A stretch of 64,000 bases of DNA from the NCBI RefSeq assembly GCF_004000905.1, contig NZ_BIMD01000009.1, positions 62,001 through 126,000 on the forward strand. Direction: 5' to 3'. Shown here piece after piece: positions 17,863 through 26,360 of the stretch. Every line of letters starts with the position of its first letter. Position 1 is the stretch's first letter. Source of the DNA: Paenibacillus humicus NBRC 102415 (GTDB taxonomy: Bacteria; Bacillota; Bacilli; Paenibacillales; Paenibacillaceae). The position numbers were made by a program, and so were the translations under genes. Under the pieces are notes generated by a model that saw only the letters and a list, made by a program, of their open reading frames with translations, made no database searches and was not told the origin of the DNA.

Positions 17863-19035
17863 TCAAGAACCGGTCCGTACGTCTCCCAGCATAGCCGTCG
17901 GGCGGGTTCTGCGGAGCGGGGAGCGGCTGTAGCGGAACTCGCCCGCGCCGATGACAGTCAGGTTGTCATCGCTGCCCTCGATGGAGGATCCGTCCGCGAC
18001 ATAAGCGCCCTCGCCGATGATGGCGCGGTGAATGCTCACATTGCGGCCGATTCTCGCCCCCGGCATGATGATGCTGTCCGTCACCGTGCTGCCCTCTCCG
18101 ATCTGGACGCTGTGGAAGAGGATGGACCCCTCCACATCTCCTTGAATCCGGCAGCCCCGCTGGACGATGGAATTGCTTACTTCCCCTTTGCCTTCCACAT
18201 AGATGGCCGGGCTTACCGACAGGGATGGGGTATACATCGGCCATTCGGGACGGTTGAGGTCGATCGTGCCTTGGAGCAGATCCATATGGGCTTCCCACAG
18301 GCTTCCCGGCGTACCGACATCTTTCCAGTAGCCTTTGAATGGGAAGGCGATGATTTTCTCCTCCGAGGCCAGAAGGGAAGGGATGATGTCCTTGCCGAAA
18401 TCATGGGAAGAATCGGCGCGCATGGCATCCAGAATGAGCGCTTCGCGCAGATCGGCCCACCGGAAAATATAAACGCCCATCGAGGCCAGATTGCTCTGAG
18501 GCTTGGCCGGCTTTTCTTCAAAGGACGTAATGTTCAGCCGCTCATCCGTATTCATGAGGCCAAAGCGGGAAGCCTCTGCCCAAGGAACCTCTTTGACGGC
18601 GATCGTCGCGGCCGCGCCGCGGGCTTTATGGAAGCTGAGCATTTCCTTATAGTCCATTTGGTAGATATGGTCGCCGGAGATGACGAGCAGATGCTCCGGT
18701 TGATGGGAATCGATGAAATCGATGTGCTGGAAAATGGCGTCTGCCGTTCCCTTGTAGCCGGTCTTTTGATCCTCGGAATTAAGGATCGTGATGTCCGTGT
18801 TGTCCCAAGCGGAGCCGTCGCCAACGTGGCCGCTGATGGATTGCTTCATATATTGAGCGAGGATGCCCACGCTGCCGATTCCGGAGTTAACGCAATTGCT
18901 CAGCGGGAAATCGATGATGCGGTAGCGGCCGCCAAAATGAACAGCCGGCTTCGCCAGCCGGTTCGTCAGCGGCGCCAGCCGTTTGCCTTCTCCTCCCGCG
19001 AGGAGCATTGCCATGCATTCGTTGTTAACATTCAT
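17863..19035 (-). CDS. glgC: glucose-1-phosphate adenylyltransferase
   Basis: Makes ADP-glucose from ATP and glucose-1-phosphate for glycogen synthesis (390 aa). N-terminal nucleotidyltransferase domain with LLAGGEGKRLAPLT, PAVHFGGRYRIIDF, the glucose-1-P region FEEKPAKPQ and FKGYWKDVGTP, followed by a left-handed beta-helix C-terminal domain (repeated GEGSTV, GARIGRN, GEGAYVADG). The frame is open upstream to 19320, but the ATG at 19035 has GGAGGTAAC 5 nt before it. On the minus strand, TATAAA upstream of the gene sits in a 13-bp palindrome (19068-19080) that may be part of its promoter. glgD, glgA and glgP are not nearby. Confidence 0.92.
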   Translation of the reverse strand: MNVNNECMAMLLAGGEGKRLAPLTNRLAKPAVHFGGRYRIIDFPLSNCVNSGIGSVGILAQYMKQSISGHVGDGSAWDNTDITILNSEDQKTGYKGTADAIFQHIDFIDSHQPEHLLVISGDHIYQMDYKEMLSFHKARGAAATIAVKEVPWAEASRFGLMNTDERLNITSFEEKPAKPQSNLASMGVYIFRWADLREALILDAMRADSSHDFGKDIIPSLLASEEKIIAFPFKGYWKDVGTPGSLWEAHMDLLQGTIDLNRPEWPMYTPSLSVSPAIYVEGKGEVSNSIVQRGCRIQGDVEGSILFHSVQIGEGSTVTDSIIMPGARIGRNVSIHRAIIGEGAYVADGSSIEGSDDNLTVIGAGEFRYSRSPLRRTRPTAMLGDVRTGS

Positions 19036-19306
19036 CTGTGTTACCTCCGTTGTCTCGTTCGAATTCTTTATACGGTATAAGTAAACGGCCTGAAAATCTT
19101 TGAAACCAAGATGAGAAAATTCCAATGATATCCTTTTCCCTAGATTTTCCGCAGGCATTTTAATCTGTAGAGAGTCGGAATGGCCGCCTCGGCGTCGCCA
19201 AGCGGAATGTTTCACGAGCATCGGGGCAGGGGTACTAACCTGTAAGCTTGAACGCCCTGCCACGGCGGGGCCGAACCGACAACTATACCATTTGGAGGGA
19301 TACACC

Positions 19307-19633
19307 ATGAAACCAAGCATTCAAGTTGTAGAAAGCGGAATGGACGCAATGTCGGCAGTACGCGAGCTCAATCGACGCGGATATGACAAGGACGAGATTT
19401 ATGTGCTTGCCCACGATAAAGACCAGACGGATCGCCTGGCCGAAAATTCACAAGCCAACAGCATCGGCATGCAGGAGGAAGGCGTCTTCGATTCCATGGC
19501 GAATATGTTCCGCTCCCGCGGCGATGCGCTGCGCTCCAAGCTGGAGTCGGTAGGTTTGACCGAAATGGAAGCCGAGCGCTATGAGGAAGTTCTTGACCAA
19601 GGCAAAATCCTGGTCATCGCCAAGCCTCACTGA
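19307..19633 (+). CDS. general stress protein (YflT-like)
   Basis: A 108-aa soluble protein. The pattern GxDAMSAVRELNRRGYDKDEIYVLAHD followed by a helical segment with LRSKLESVGLTEMEAERYEEVLDQGKILV is typical of the YflT / heat-induced stress protein family of Bacillales; its molecular role is unknown. The ATG at 19307 follows TGGAGGG. Upstream, GTTTCA-15 nt-GGGTAC (19209-19235) loosely resembles a sigma-B promoter, but many Paenibacillaceae lack sigma-B, so I give this little weight. Confidence 0.75.
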   Translation: MKPSIQVVESGMDAMSAVRELNRRGYDKDEIYVLAHDKDQTDRLAENSQANSIGMQEEGVFDSMANMFRSRGDALRSKLESVGLTEMEAERYEEVLDQGKILVIAKPH

Positions 19634-19651
19634 GATGCCCCCGAAGCTTGG

Positions 19652-19692
19652 ACGTCCGGCTGGATCGATTCGATCCGGCCGGGCGTTTTTTT
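19652..19692 (+). terminator. terminator after the stress-protein gene
   Basis: 16-bp imperfect stem (ACGTCCGGCTGGATCG with CGATCCGGCCGGGCGT), short loop, seven T. Confidence 0.88.
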
Positions 19693-19762
19693 GTGCCTTC
19701 GGAACGGAATCCGTTATACTGGAAGGGTTTAAAGACGATTAGCGGAAGAGGATGGGGAGAAA

Positions 19763-20779
19763 ATGGAAGAACAAGTCACTCCTGTACCGGTCGTCGTTCT
19801 GGCCGGATTTCTGGGCAGCGGCAAAACGAGCTTGCTGACACGCCTGCTGGACGGCTGCCGGGAAGCCGGCATCAAGCCGGCAGTCGTTCTCAACGAGCTG
19901 GGAGACCTTCATCTGGAGGGGGCGAGATTCGATTCCGGCGTTCCGCTCAAGGAAATGCTGAACGGCTGCATCTGCTGCACGATGAAAGGCGATCTGGCCG
20001 GAGAGCTGGTCCTGCTGGCGAGGAGGGAGAGGCCCGGTGTCATTCTCATCGAAGCTACCGGAGCTGCGAATCCGCTGGAGCTGGTGGAAGGCGTAATGGA
20101 CGCCGCCTTGCACGAATCGCTCTACCTGTCCGCTGTCGTCACTGTCGTCGACGGCCCGGGCGTGCTTCGCCTCAAGGGGAGCCGGCGTACGATGAAGCTG
20201 ATGGAGGACGGAATCCGCTGCGCCACGAAGCTGGTGCTGAACAAAGCCGATCTGCTCCATCCCGAGGAGCTGGTCGAGGTTCAGCAGCGGATTCGGGAGC
20301 TCAATTCCCATGCTTCGCTCGTCACCGTCCGGCATGGCCGCGCAGAGGCGGAATGGATCGAGGGCGTGCTGTCCGCTGATCCCGGAGCTGCCCTGAGGCC
20401 CGAGGAGGTCGCCGCTAGGACCGATGGGGGAACAGGGGATGCATCCGCTGCCAGGAAGGAAGAAAGCCATGCCCATGCCCACGAGCATCTGATGGCAGTG
20501 ACTTATTATCCGCAGCGGCCTTATGACAGCATGGACTTCGAAAGCATGCTCCAGACGCTGCCCGACAACGTGTACCGGGCGAAAGGAATCGTCACATTCG
20601 CCGACACGGCGAGCCGGTACCATTTTCAATTCGCGTACAGGGAGACGGATTTCATTCCTCTGTCTCCGGCCGAGAGCATGCGCGACGCCATCGTGTTCAT
20701 CGGAGAGCATTTCTCGCGAGGCGAAGTGCTGGAGCGGCTTGCCGTTCTGGAGGCGGGGCATACGGATCAAGCCGAATAA
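19763..20779 (+). CDS. CobW/COG0523-family GTP-binding metal chaperone
   Basis: A 338-aa G3E GTPase. Walker A GFLGSGKTSL, the metal-binding CxCC motif in NGCICCTMKGDL, the switch ATGAANPLEL and the guanine-specificity NKADLL are all in order; a His-rich stretch (HAHAHEH, about residue 234) separates the GTPase from the C-terminal CobW domain. Family members deliver zinc or other metals to client proteins. The usual GxxxxD/E-rich GEVGID segment is replaced by NELGDLHLEG. No Zur box was identified upstream; it is a single-gene unit, so the metal remains open. Confidence 0.88.
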   Translation: MEEQVTPVPVVVLAGFLGSGKTSLLTRLLDGCREAGIKPAVVLNELGDLHLEGARFDSGVPLKEMLNGCICCTMKGDLAGELVLLARRERPGVILIEATGAANPLELVEGVMDAALHESLYLSAVVTVVDGPGVLRLKGSRRTMKLMEDGIRCATKLVLNKADLLHPEELVEVQQRIRELNSHASLVTVRHGRAEAEWIEGVLSADPGAALRPEEVAARTDGGTGDASAARKEESHAHAHEHLMAVTYYPQRPYDSMDFESMLQTLPDNVYRAKGIVTFADTASRYHFQFAYRETDFIPLSPAESMRDAIVFIGEHFSRGEVLERLAVLEAGHTDQAE

Positions 20780-20789
20780 AGACGACCTC

Positions 20790-20814
20790 CAGCCTGCCGG
20801 CTTCCGGCAGGCTG
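20790..20814 (+). terminator. stem-loop after the CobW gene
   Basis: CAGCCTGCCGG/CCGGCAGGCTG perfect stem with a short loop; the following T content is weak. Confidence 0.55.
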
Positions 20815-20892
20815 ATTTGCTGTTTCGCGCGCTGAGTCCGCTGGTTAATGGATACTATTGGATCAGCAGCATGTGGAAAGGGAGGAAGCAAT

Positions 20893-21486
20893 GTGAAAAA
20901 GACGATCCTTACAGCTTCGGTTGCCTGCCTGTTTCTGGTTATAGGAATGGCGATTTCCTTGACCCGCCCCGTCGCATCCTTGCCGTCTGCCGCCGCGCCG
21001 GCCAAGGGGACGGAGACGGCAGCAGGCCAGCCTGCTCCTCCCGCTGTCATTGCTTTGCTGAAAGAGGAATCCGCTTCCTCGACAAATGCCGTTCCGGGGA
21101 CGATGGACTTCGGCACGATCAACGGAGTCCGCTTGACCGACGACAAGGAGCAGATCGTCTCCGAGCTTGGACTTCCGCTCGAAGCGGCTCAGGATGAGCT
21201 TCTCGCCGAGCAGACGCGCTGGACTTATCCCGACATGAACATCGCTTTCACAGGTACGGAAGTGGATTATGTAAGCGTGCCTTCCTCGAACCGGTCGGTT
21301 CGGGTAGGGGATGAGGAGCTTCCGGTCACCTTGGAAGGCTGGGTAGGCCGGTATGGAGAGCCTCAGTACAAGGCCGAGGATGGCGTCGGATATGTGGATG
21401 CCAACGGTTTTGCCGCCAAGCTGTTCCTGAATCAGAAGACGGGCCAAGTTCTATCCGTCGACTTCTTCTGGGCGGACATGGAGTAG
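20893..21486 (+). CDS. exported protein of unknown function
   Basis: A 197-aa protein with an N-terminal hydrophobic signal/anchor (VKKTILTASVACLFLVIGMAI read from a GTG start), a Pro/Ala-rich spacer and a C-terminal domain whose pattern VRLTDDKEQIVSELGLP ... TRWTYPDMNIAF resembles the SmpA-like fold of secreted DUF4309-type proteins; that resemblance is by eye only. GGGAGGAAG precedes GTG at 20893; an ATG two bases earlier is directly followed by a stop in its own frame. It contains no cysteine after the signal, so it is not a lipoprotein. Confidence 0.7.
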   Translation: MKKTILTASVACLFLVIGMAISLTRPVASLPSAAAPAKGTETAAGQPAPPAVIALLKEESASSTNAVPGTMDFGTINGVRLTDDKEQIVSELGLPLEAAQDELLAEQTRWTYPDMNIAFTGTEVDYVSVPSSNRSVRVGDEELPVTLEGWVGRYGEPQYKAEDGVGYVDANGFAAKLFLNQKTGQVLSVDFFWADME

Positions 21487-21688
21487 AGGAATAACCGCGG
21501 ATGAAAAAAACATAGATTTCTGTCGAAAAGGTGGTTCAATTTCATTTCGGCAGGGTAAAGAATAGAAAACTTTGATCCAACGTCCGGTCGCAACCCTTGA
21601 GGGAGGCGGCCGATTCGTGTGTTGGCCAGGAAATGCTGCCAATACGTCGAGAGAGGATGACTCCCGGCTCTATTATTTGTACAATTGT

Positions 21689-21737
21689 ATTCATAGAGTG
21701 AATGGATTCATAGAGGATTCATAGAGAATTCATAGAG
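21689..21737 (+). repeat. four copies of ATTCATAGAG upstream of the hybrid kinase
   Basis: ATTCATAGAG occurs at 21689, 21706, 21717 and 21728, the last three with 11-bp periodicity (one helical turn). The remaining 300 nt of this intergenic region (21487-21808) hold no gene or clear promoter. Position and phasing suit an activator-binding array, but slippage is an equal explanation. Confidence 0.65.
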
Positions 21738-21808
21738 GGAAAGATTAAGGTTCTCACATATACAGCTCATCCACTATTACTTCAGAGGGGATCCGGTGAT
21801 CGGCTGAC

Positions 21809-24800
21809 ATGAAAATACGGACAAAAGTTCAACTGGGGTTTGTCATCCTGCTCGCCATCATGATTGTCCTGGGCGGCGCGGGAATTCGCAATCTGTTCAA
21901 TCTCAGCAATCAGCTGAACGAGATCTACGATCAGAGATACACCAAGGTGGCCACCACGACGAGCATGCGCGGCAACGTGAACAACATGGCCAAGTATATG
22001 GTGAATATCTTGACCGTGCCTACCAAGGAAACGGTCGACCGCAACCGAGACAGCATTGAAAAGAACAAAGAATCGGTCCAGGCCGCCCTTAAAAAGCTGG
22101 AAGGCATTGCCTCATCCGAATCCGAATTTCAGATGCTGGACAAGATGGAAGCCGGAACATCCGACTTCTTCTCGTATGTCGACCGGGCGATGAAGCTCGT
22201 AGAGTCCGGCAACGGAGCGGGAGCCGTCGCCCTGCGGGAAAGCGAAGGCCTCCGCTATCAGGAGACGCTCGTCAATAATGCCGACGAGATGGCCGCTTAT
22301 CATCAGCGCGCCTTGGACCAGCTGGTCGAACAGACGCGCAACGATAACGAGGCGACGACCAATATCATGGTTGCCGTGACGATTGCGGGCGTCCTGCTCG
22401 GCCTGTTCATCATTATCTGGAATACAAAGACGCTCAACCGCGGCTTCCGGTTCCTCTCCTCCGCGATTGTCGGGTTCTCTCGAGGAGAATCGACCCGGGA
22501 GACGCGCCTGGATGCGATGGTCCAAGAGGGCGAGTTCAAGGAGGTAGCGGACTCCTTCTACAAGCTCGCGGACGATCTGGATGAAAAGACGCAGGCGGAG
22601 AAAATATACAACCAGATGATGCAGGATCAGACCTGGCTTAAAACGAGCCTGGCCAACGTCATCGTTGGCGTTCAGAGCATCACGGAGCTGGAGAACCTGG
22701 CGGAGAAATTCATTTCCTCCGTCGCCCCTCTTACGGGAGCGACCTATGGAGCTCTCTATATCCGCGATCATCTCGGTGAAGGCAGAACCTTCACGCTGCG
22801 TGCTTCTTATGCAGGGACGGAGGGTCTGCAAGCGGCTTCCTCCTTCCGGTTCGGAGAAGGACTCGTGGGCCAAATCGCGGCGGACAACAAGTCGATGCAT
22901 CTGACCGAGGTGCCGGAAGGATATCTCAACATCCGCTCGGGCATCGGGCAGACGCAGATCCGGGAGCTCTATCTGCTGCCGGTCCATTATCAGCATTCCG
23001 TCGTGGCTGTGCTTGAGCTCGGCAGCCTGCAGTCGTTCACAAGCCTGCACCACGAGCTGCTGGAGCAGATCGGCGAGTCTGCCGGCATGGTGCTTCACAA
23101 CCTGTTCGGAAGGATCCGGATCGAGGAGCTTCTGCGCGAATCGCAGACGATGAGCGAAGAGCTCCAATCCCAATCCGAAGAGCTGATCAGCCAGCAGGAA
23201 GAGCTGCGCAGCTCCAACGACCGTCTCGAAGAGCAGACGAGGGCGCTCAAGGCTTCCGAGGAGCAGCTGCAGAGCCAGCAGGAAGAGCTGGAGCAGACGA
23301 ACGAGGAGCTGCTGCAGAAAACCCATTTGCTGGAGCTGCAGATGAAGGAAACGAAAAAGCACAGCCAGCAGATCGAGCAGACGAGGGACGCGCTCGAGAA
23401 GCAGACGGTCCAGCTCGGCCTCGCTTCCAAGTACAAGTCCGAGTTCCTGGCCAACATGTCGCATGAGCTGCGGACTCCGCTCAACAGCCTGCTTATTCTG
23501 TCCCAAATGCTGTCGGACAACAAGGACGGAAATCTAACCCAGAAGCAGATCGAGTTCGCAACGACCATTCATACTTCGGGCAGCGATCTGCTCAAGCTGA
23601 TCGACGAAATTCTCGACCTGTCCAAGATCGGCGCAGGCAAGATGGACGTCGTCACCGAACATGTTCCTTTGCGGGATCTGGAGCAGTATGCCGTACGCAG
23701 CTTCCAGCCGGTCAGCATCCAGAAGGAGCTGCCGTTCCTTACGGAGACGGAGGAGGACGTGCCGGCGGAAATGTTCACGGACAGCCACCGGGTCAAGCAG
23801 ATCCTGCGCAATCTGCTGTCCAATGCGTTCAAGTTCACGACTCAGGGCTCCATCAGCATGCGGATCCGCAAATCCACCCCGGCCGAGATGCCGGAAGGCG
23901 CCCAGGGCAGCTGGATTTCGTTCGAAGTCAAGGACACGGGCATCGGAATTCCCGAGGACAAGCAGGCGATCATCTTTGAAGCCTTCCAGCAGGTCGACGG
24001 GACGACAAGCCGCAAATACGGCGGTACCGGACTTGGCCTCGCGATCAGCCGGGATCTGGCCAGACTGCTTGGCGGAGACATCCATCTGACGAGCAAGCCG
24101 GGAGAGGGAAGCACCTTCGTGCTCACGCTTCCGGAATTCCATCTCGTCAAAATGAACGACGGATCCGACTTCGAAGTCTCAAGAAGCTCGTTCAGCGGCA
24201 TGGACGAAGCGGCGGCGGCGCTTCCGTCGCCGGTCATCCCGGCGGAACGGAAGCCGAAGCCCGAGCTTGCCCGCCATGCGTTCGATGTGGAAGACGACCT
24301 CAAGGAATTGAAGGAAGGGGATAAAGTCGTCCTCATCGTCGAGGATGACGTCGCTTTCGCCAAAGTTCTCGTCGATATCGCCCGCTCGCGAGGCTTCAAG
24401 GCCATCGTTGCCGGACAGGGAGACAAGGGCCTGTCCTATGCAAGAACGTACCTTCCGGATGCGATTCTCCTGGATATCCAAATGCCGGTCATGGACGGCT
24501 GGTCCGTTCTCCATCATCTGAAAAACGATTCCAACACTCGCCATATTCCGGTCCATCTGATCTCGGTTATCGACGAGGTCCAGCAGGGTCTCGCGCTCGG
24601 AGCGATCGCCTATCTCAAGAAGCCGGTCTCCAAGGAGCATCTCGACAATCTGTTTACGCAGATCGGATTGTTCATGGAGCGCAATATGAAGCGTCTGCTC
24701 GTTGTGGAGGACGACGAGATCCAGCGTCACGCCATCGAAGAGCTGATCGGCCATGACGATCTGGTCATTACGGGAGTATCGTCCGGACGCGAGGCGCTCA

Positions 24801-25492
24801 AGGAGCTGAGCGAGCATCACTACGACTGCATGGTCCTCGATCTCGGCCTGCCGGACATTACCGGCTTCGAGCTGCTGGACCAGATCAGGCGCAACGAAGA
24901 GCTGCATGATCTGCCGATCATCATCTACACCGGCCGCGACCTGGAGAAGCGCGAGGAAATGATGCTCAAGAAATACGCCGAGACGATTATCGTGAAGGAC
25001 GTCAAGTCGCCGGAGCGGCTGCTTGACGAGACGACGCTTTTCCTGCACCGGGTCGAAGCCGAGCTGCCGGAAGACAAGCGCAACGTGCTGCGCAAGCTTC
25101 ACAGCGTGGAGACCATTTTCGAAAACAGGGACGTTCTCATCGTCGACGACGATATCCGCAACGTGTTCGCCTTGTCCAATGTCCTTGAAGGGTATAAGAT
25201 GAACATTACCTATGCCGAGAACGGCCGGGAGGCTATCGAGCAGATCGAGAAAAATCCCGATCTTGATCTCGTGCTCATGGACATCATGATGCCGGAAATG
25301 GACGGGTACGAAGCGATGAGGCTCATCCGAGCCGACTCCCGCTACGACAAGCTGCCGATCATTGCCGTCACCGCCAAGGCGATGAAAGGCGATCGGGACA
25401 AATGCATTGAAGCCGGGGCCAGCGATTACATCGCCAAGCCGGTCAACGTTGATCAACTTCTTTCACTAATGAGGGTGTGGTTGTATAAATAG
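21809..25492 (+). CDS. hybrid sensor histidine kinase with GAF and three receiver domains
   Basis: A 1227-aa membrane kinase. Order: TM1 (about 8-28), extracytoplasmic four-helix-type sensor region (about 30-185), TM2 (about 186-205), HAMP-like linker, GAF domain (about 285-445), a long Gln/Glu-rich coiled coil (about 450-545), HisKA with the phospho-acceptor His at 552 in [12 protein letters not shown], HATPase (DTGIGIPED and [12 protein letters not shown] boxes), then three receivers with their Asp in [22 protein letters not shown] and [11 protein letters not shown]. The second receiver has a Leu-Gly variant after the Asp. It is first in a set with a CheR protein and a second hybrid kinase. 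The ribosome site is weak (GAGGGG 19 nt upstream). Input signal unknown. Confidence 0.93.
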   Translation: MKIRTKVQLGFVILLAIMIVLGGAGIRNLFNLSNQLNEIYDQRYTKVATTTSMRGNVNNMAKYMVNILTVPTKETVDRNRDSIEKNKESVQAALKKLEGIASSESEFQMLDKMEAGTSDFFSYVDRAMKLVESGNGAGAVALRESEGLRYQETLVNNADEMAAYHQRALDQLVEQTRNDNEATTNIMVAVTIAGVLLGLFIIIWNTKTLNRGFRFLSSAIVGFSRGESTRETRLDAMVQEGEFKEVADSFYKLADDLDEKTQAEKIYNQMMQDQTWLKTSLANVIVGVQSITELENLAEKFISSVAPLTGATYGALYIRDHLGEGRTFTLRASYAGTEGLQAASSFRFGEGLVGQIAADNKSMHLTEVPEGYLNIRSGIGQTQIRELYLLPVHYQHSVVAVLELGSLQSFTSLHHELLEQIGESAGMVLHNLFGRIRIEELLRESQTMSEELQSQSEELISQQEELRSSNDRLEEQTRALKASEEQLQSQQEELEQTNEELLQKTHLLELQMKETKKHSQQIEQTRDALEKQTVQLGLASKYKSEFLANMSHELRTPLNSLLILSQMLSDNKDGNLTQKQIEFATTIHTSGSDLLKLIDEILDLSKIGAGKMDVVTEHVPLRDLEQYAVRSFQPVSIQKELPFLTETEEDVPAEMFTDSHRVKQILRNLLSNAFKFTTQGSISMRIRKSTPAEMPEGAQGSWISFEVKDTGIGIPEDKQAIIFEAFQQVDGTTSRKYGGTGLGLAISRDLARLLGGDIHLTSKPGEGSTFVLTLPEFHLVKMNDGSDFEVSRSSFSGMDEAAAALPSPVIPAERKPKPELARHAFDVEDDLKELKEGDKVVLIVEDDVAFAKVLVDIARSRGFKAIVAGQGDKGLSYARTYLPDAILLDIQMPVMDGWSVLHHLKNDSNTRHIPVHLISVIDEVQQGLALGAIAYLKKPVSKEHLDNLFTQIGLFMERNMKRLLVVEDDEIQRHAIEELIGHDDLVITGVSSGREALKELSEHHYDCMVLDLGLPDITGFELLDQIRRNEELHDLPIIIYTGRDLEKREEMMLKKYAETIIVKDVKSPERLLDETTLFLHRVEAELPEDKRNVLRKLHSVETIFENRDVLIVDDDIRNVFALSNVLEGYKMNITYAENGREAIEQIEKNPDLDLVLMDIMMPEMDGYEAMRLIRADSRYDKLPIIAVTAKAMKGDRDKCIEAGASDYIAKPVNVDQLLSLMRVWLYK

Positions 25493-25532
25493 CGTCAAAC
25501 CTCGTCCGAGCGACTCGGACGAAAGAGAACAG

Positions 25533-26333
25533 TTGGAGATCGAGATGCTGCTCGTGGCCATGTTCAAGCTCTACGGCTATGATTTCAGGAACTATGCCTA
25601 TGCCTCGATCCGTAGGAGAATATGGCATCGGGTGCATGCGGAACGGCTGACGACGATCACGTCGCTGACGGACCGGGTGATCCACGACCGTGGCTGCATG
25701 GAAAGGCTTCTGTCGGATCTCACGATCCATGTCACCGAGATGTTCCGCGATCCGGAAGTGTTCAAGTCGTTCCGCAAAAATGTCGTTCCGCTGCTCAAGA
25801 CGTATCCGTTCATCCGGATCTGGCATGCCGGCTGCTCGACCGGCGAAGAAGTCTATTCGATGGCGATTCTGCTTCATGAGGAAGGGCTTTACGACCGCAC
25901 GAGAATCTACGCCACGGATATGAGCTCGACCGTTCTCGATGTAGCGAGGCAGGGCGTATTCCCGATTGAGCGGATGCAGCAGTATACGCGCAATTACCAG
26001 GACGGCGGCGGCAAGGAGTCGTTCTCGGACTACTACACGGCCAAGTACGAATCGGTTATTTTCCAAAGCTTCCTGAAGAAAAATATCGTTTTTGCCCAGC
26101 ACAATCTCGTCACGGACGGCTCCTTCAACGAATTTCATGTCATCCTGTGCCGCAATGTCATGATCTACTTCAACAAGGATCTCCAGAACCATGTGCATGG
26201 GCTGCTCTACGACAGTCTCAGCATGTTCGGCGTGCTGCTGCTGGGAACCAAGGAAAGCATCAACTTCACCCGGCATGCGGATCAGTTCGATGAGCTGGAC
26301 CTGATCAACCGGATCTACCGCAAAGTCAAGTAA
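25533..26333 (+). CDS. CheR-type protein-glutamate methyltransferase
   Basis: SAM-dependent methyltransferase of 266 aa: CheR N-terminal helical region (IRRRIWHRVHAERL), then the SAM-binding motif HAGCSTGEEVYSMAI, YATDMSSTVLDVA, and the conserved ILCRNVMIYF followed by the C-terminal GTKESI strand. Start is uncertain: TTG at 25533 (used here) and ATG at 25545 lack good ribosome sites, while protein-like sequence ([15 protein letters not shown]) continues upstream to an ATA at 25485 that has TGAGGG 9 nt in front. The gene nearly abuts the hybrid kinase. Probably modifies a sensory partner of this cluster; no CheB or MCP is seen. Confidence 0.88.
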   Translation: MEIEMLLVAMFKLYGYDFRNYAYASIRRRIWHRVHAERLTTITSLTDRVIHDRGCMERLLSDLTIHVTEMFRDPEVFKSFRKNVVPLLKTYPFIRIWHAGCSTGEEVYSMAILLHEEGLYDRTRIYATDMSSTVLDVARQGVFPIERMQQYTRNYQDGGGKESFSDYYTAKYESVIFQSFLKKNIVFAQHNLVTDGSFNEFHVILCRNVMIYFNKDLQNHVHGLLYDSLSMFGVLLLGTKESINFTRHADQFDELDLINRIYRKVK

Positions 26334-26360
26334 AGCCACAGACAAGGGAGGGGGGAAACC

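Noticed and set aside
19209-19235. A sigma-B-like promoter before the YflT-like stress gene
   Set aside because: GTTTCA-15-GGGTAC is close to consensus but the spacer is long, and many Paenibacillaceae have no sigma-B.
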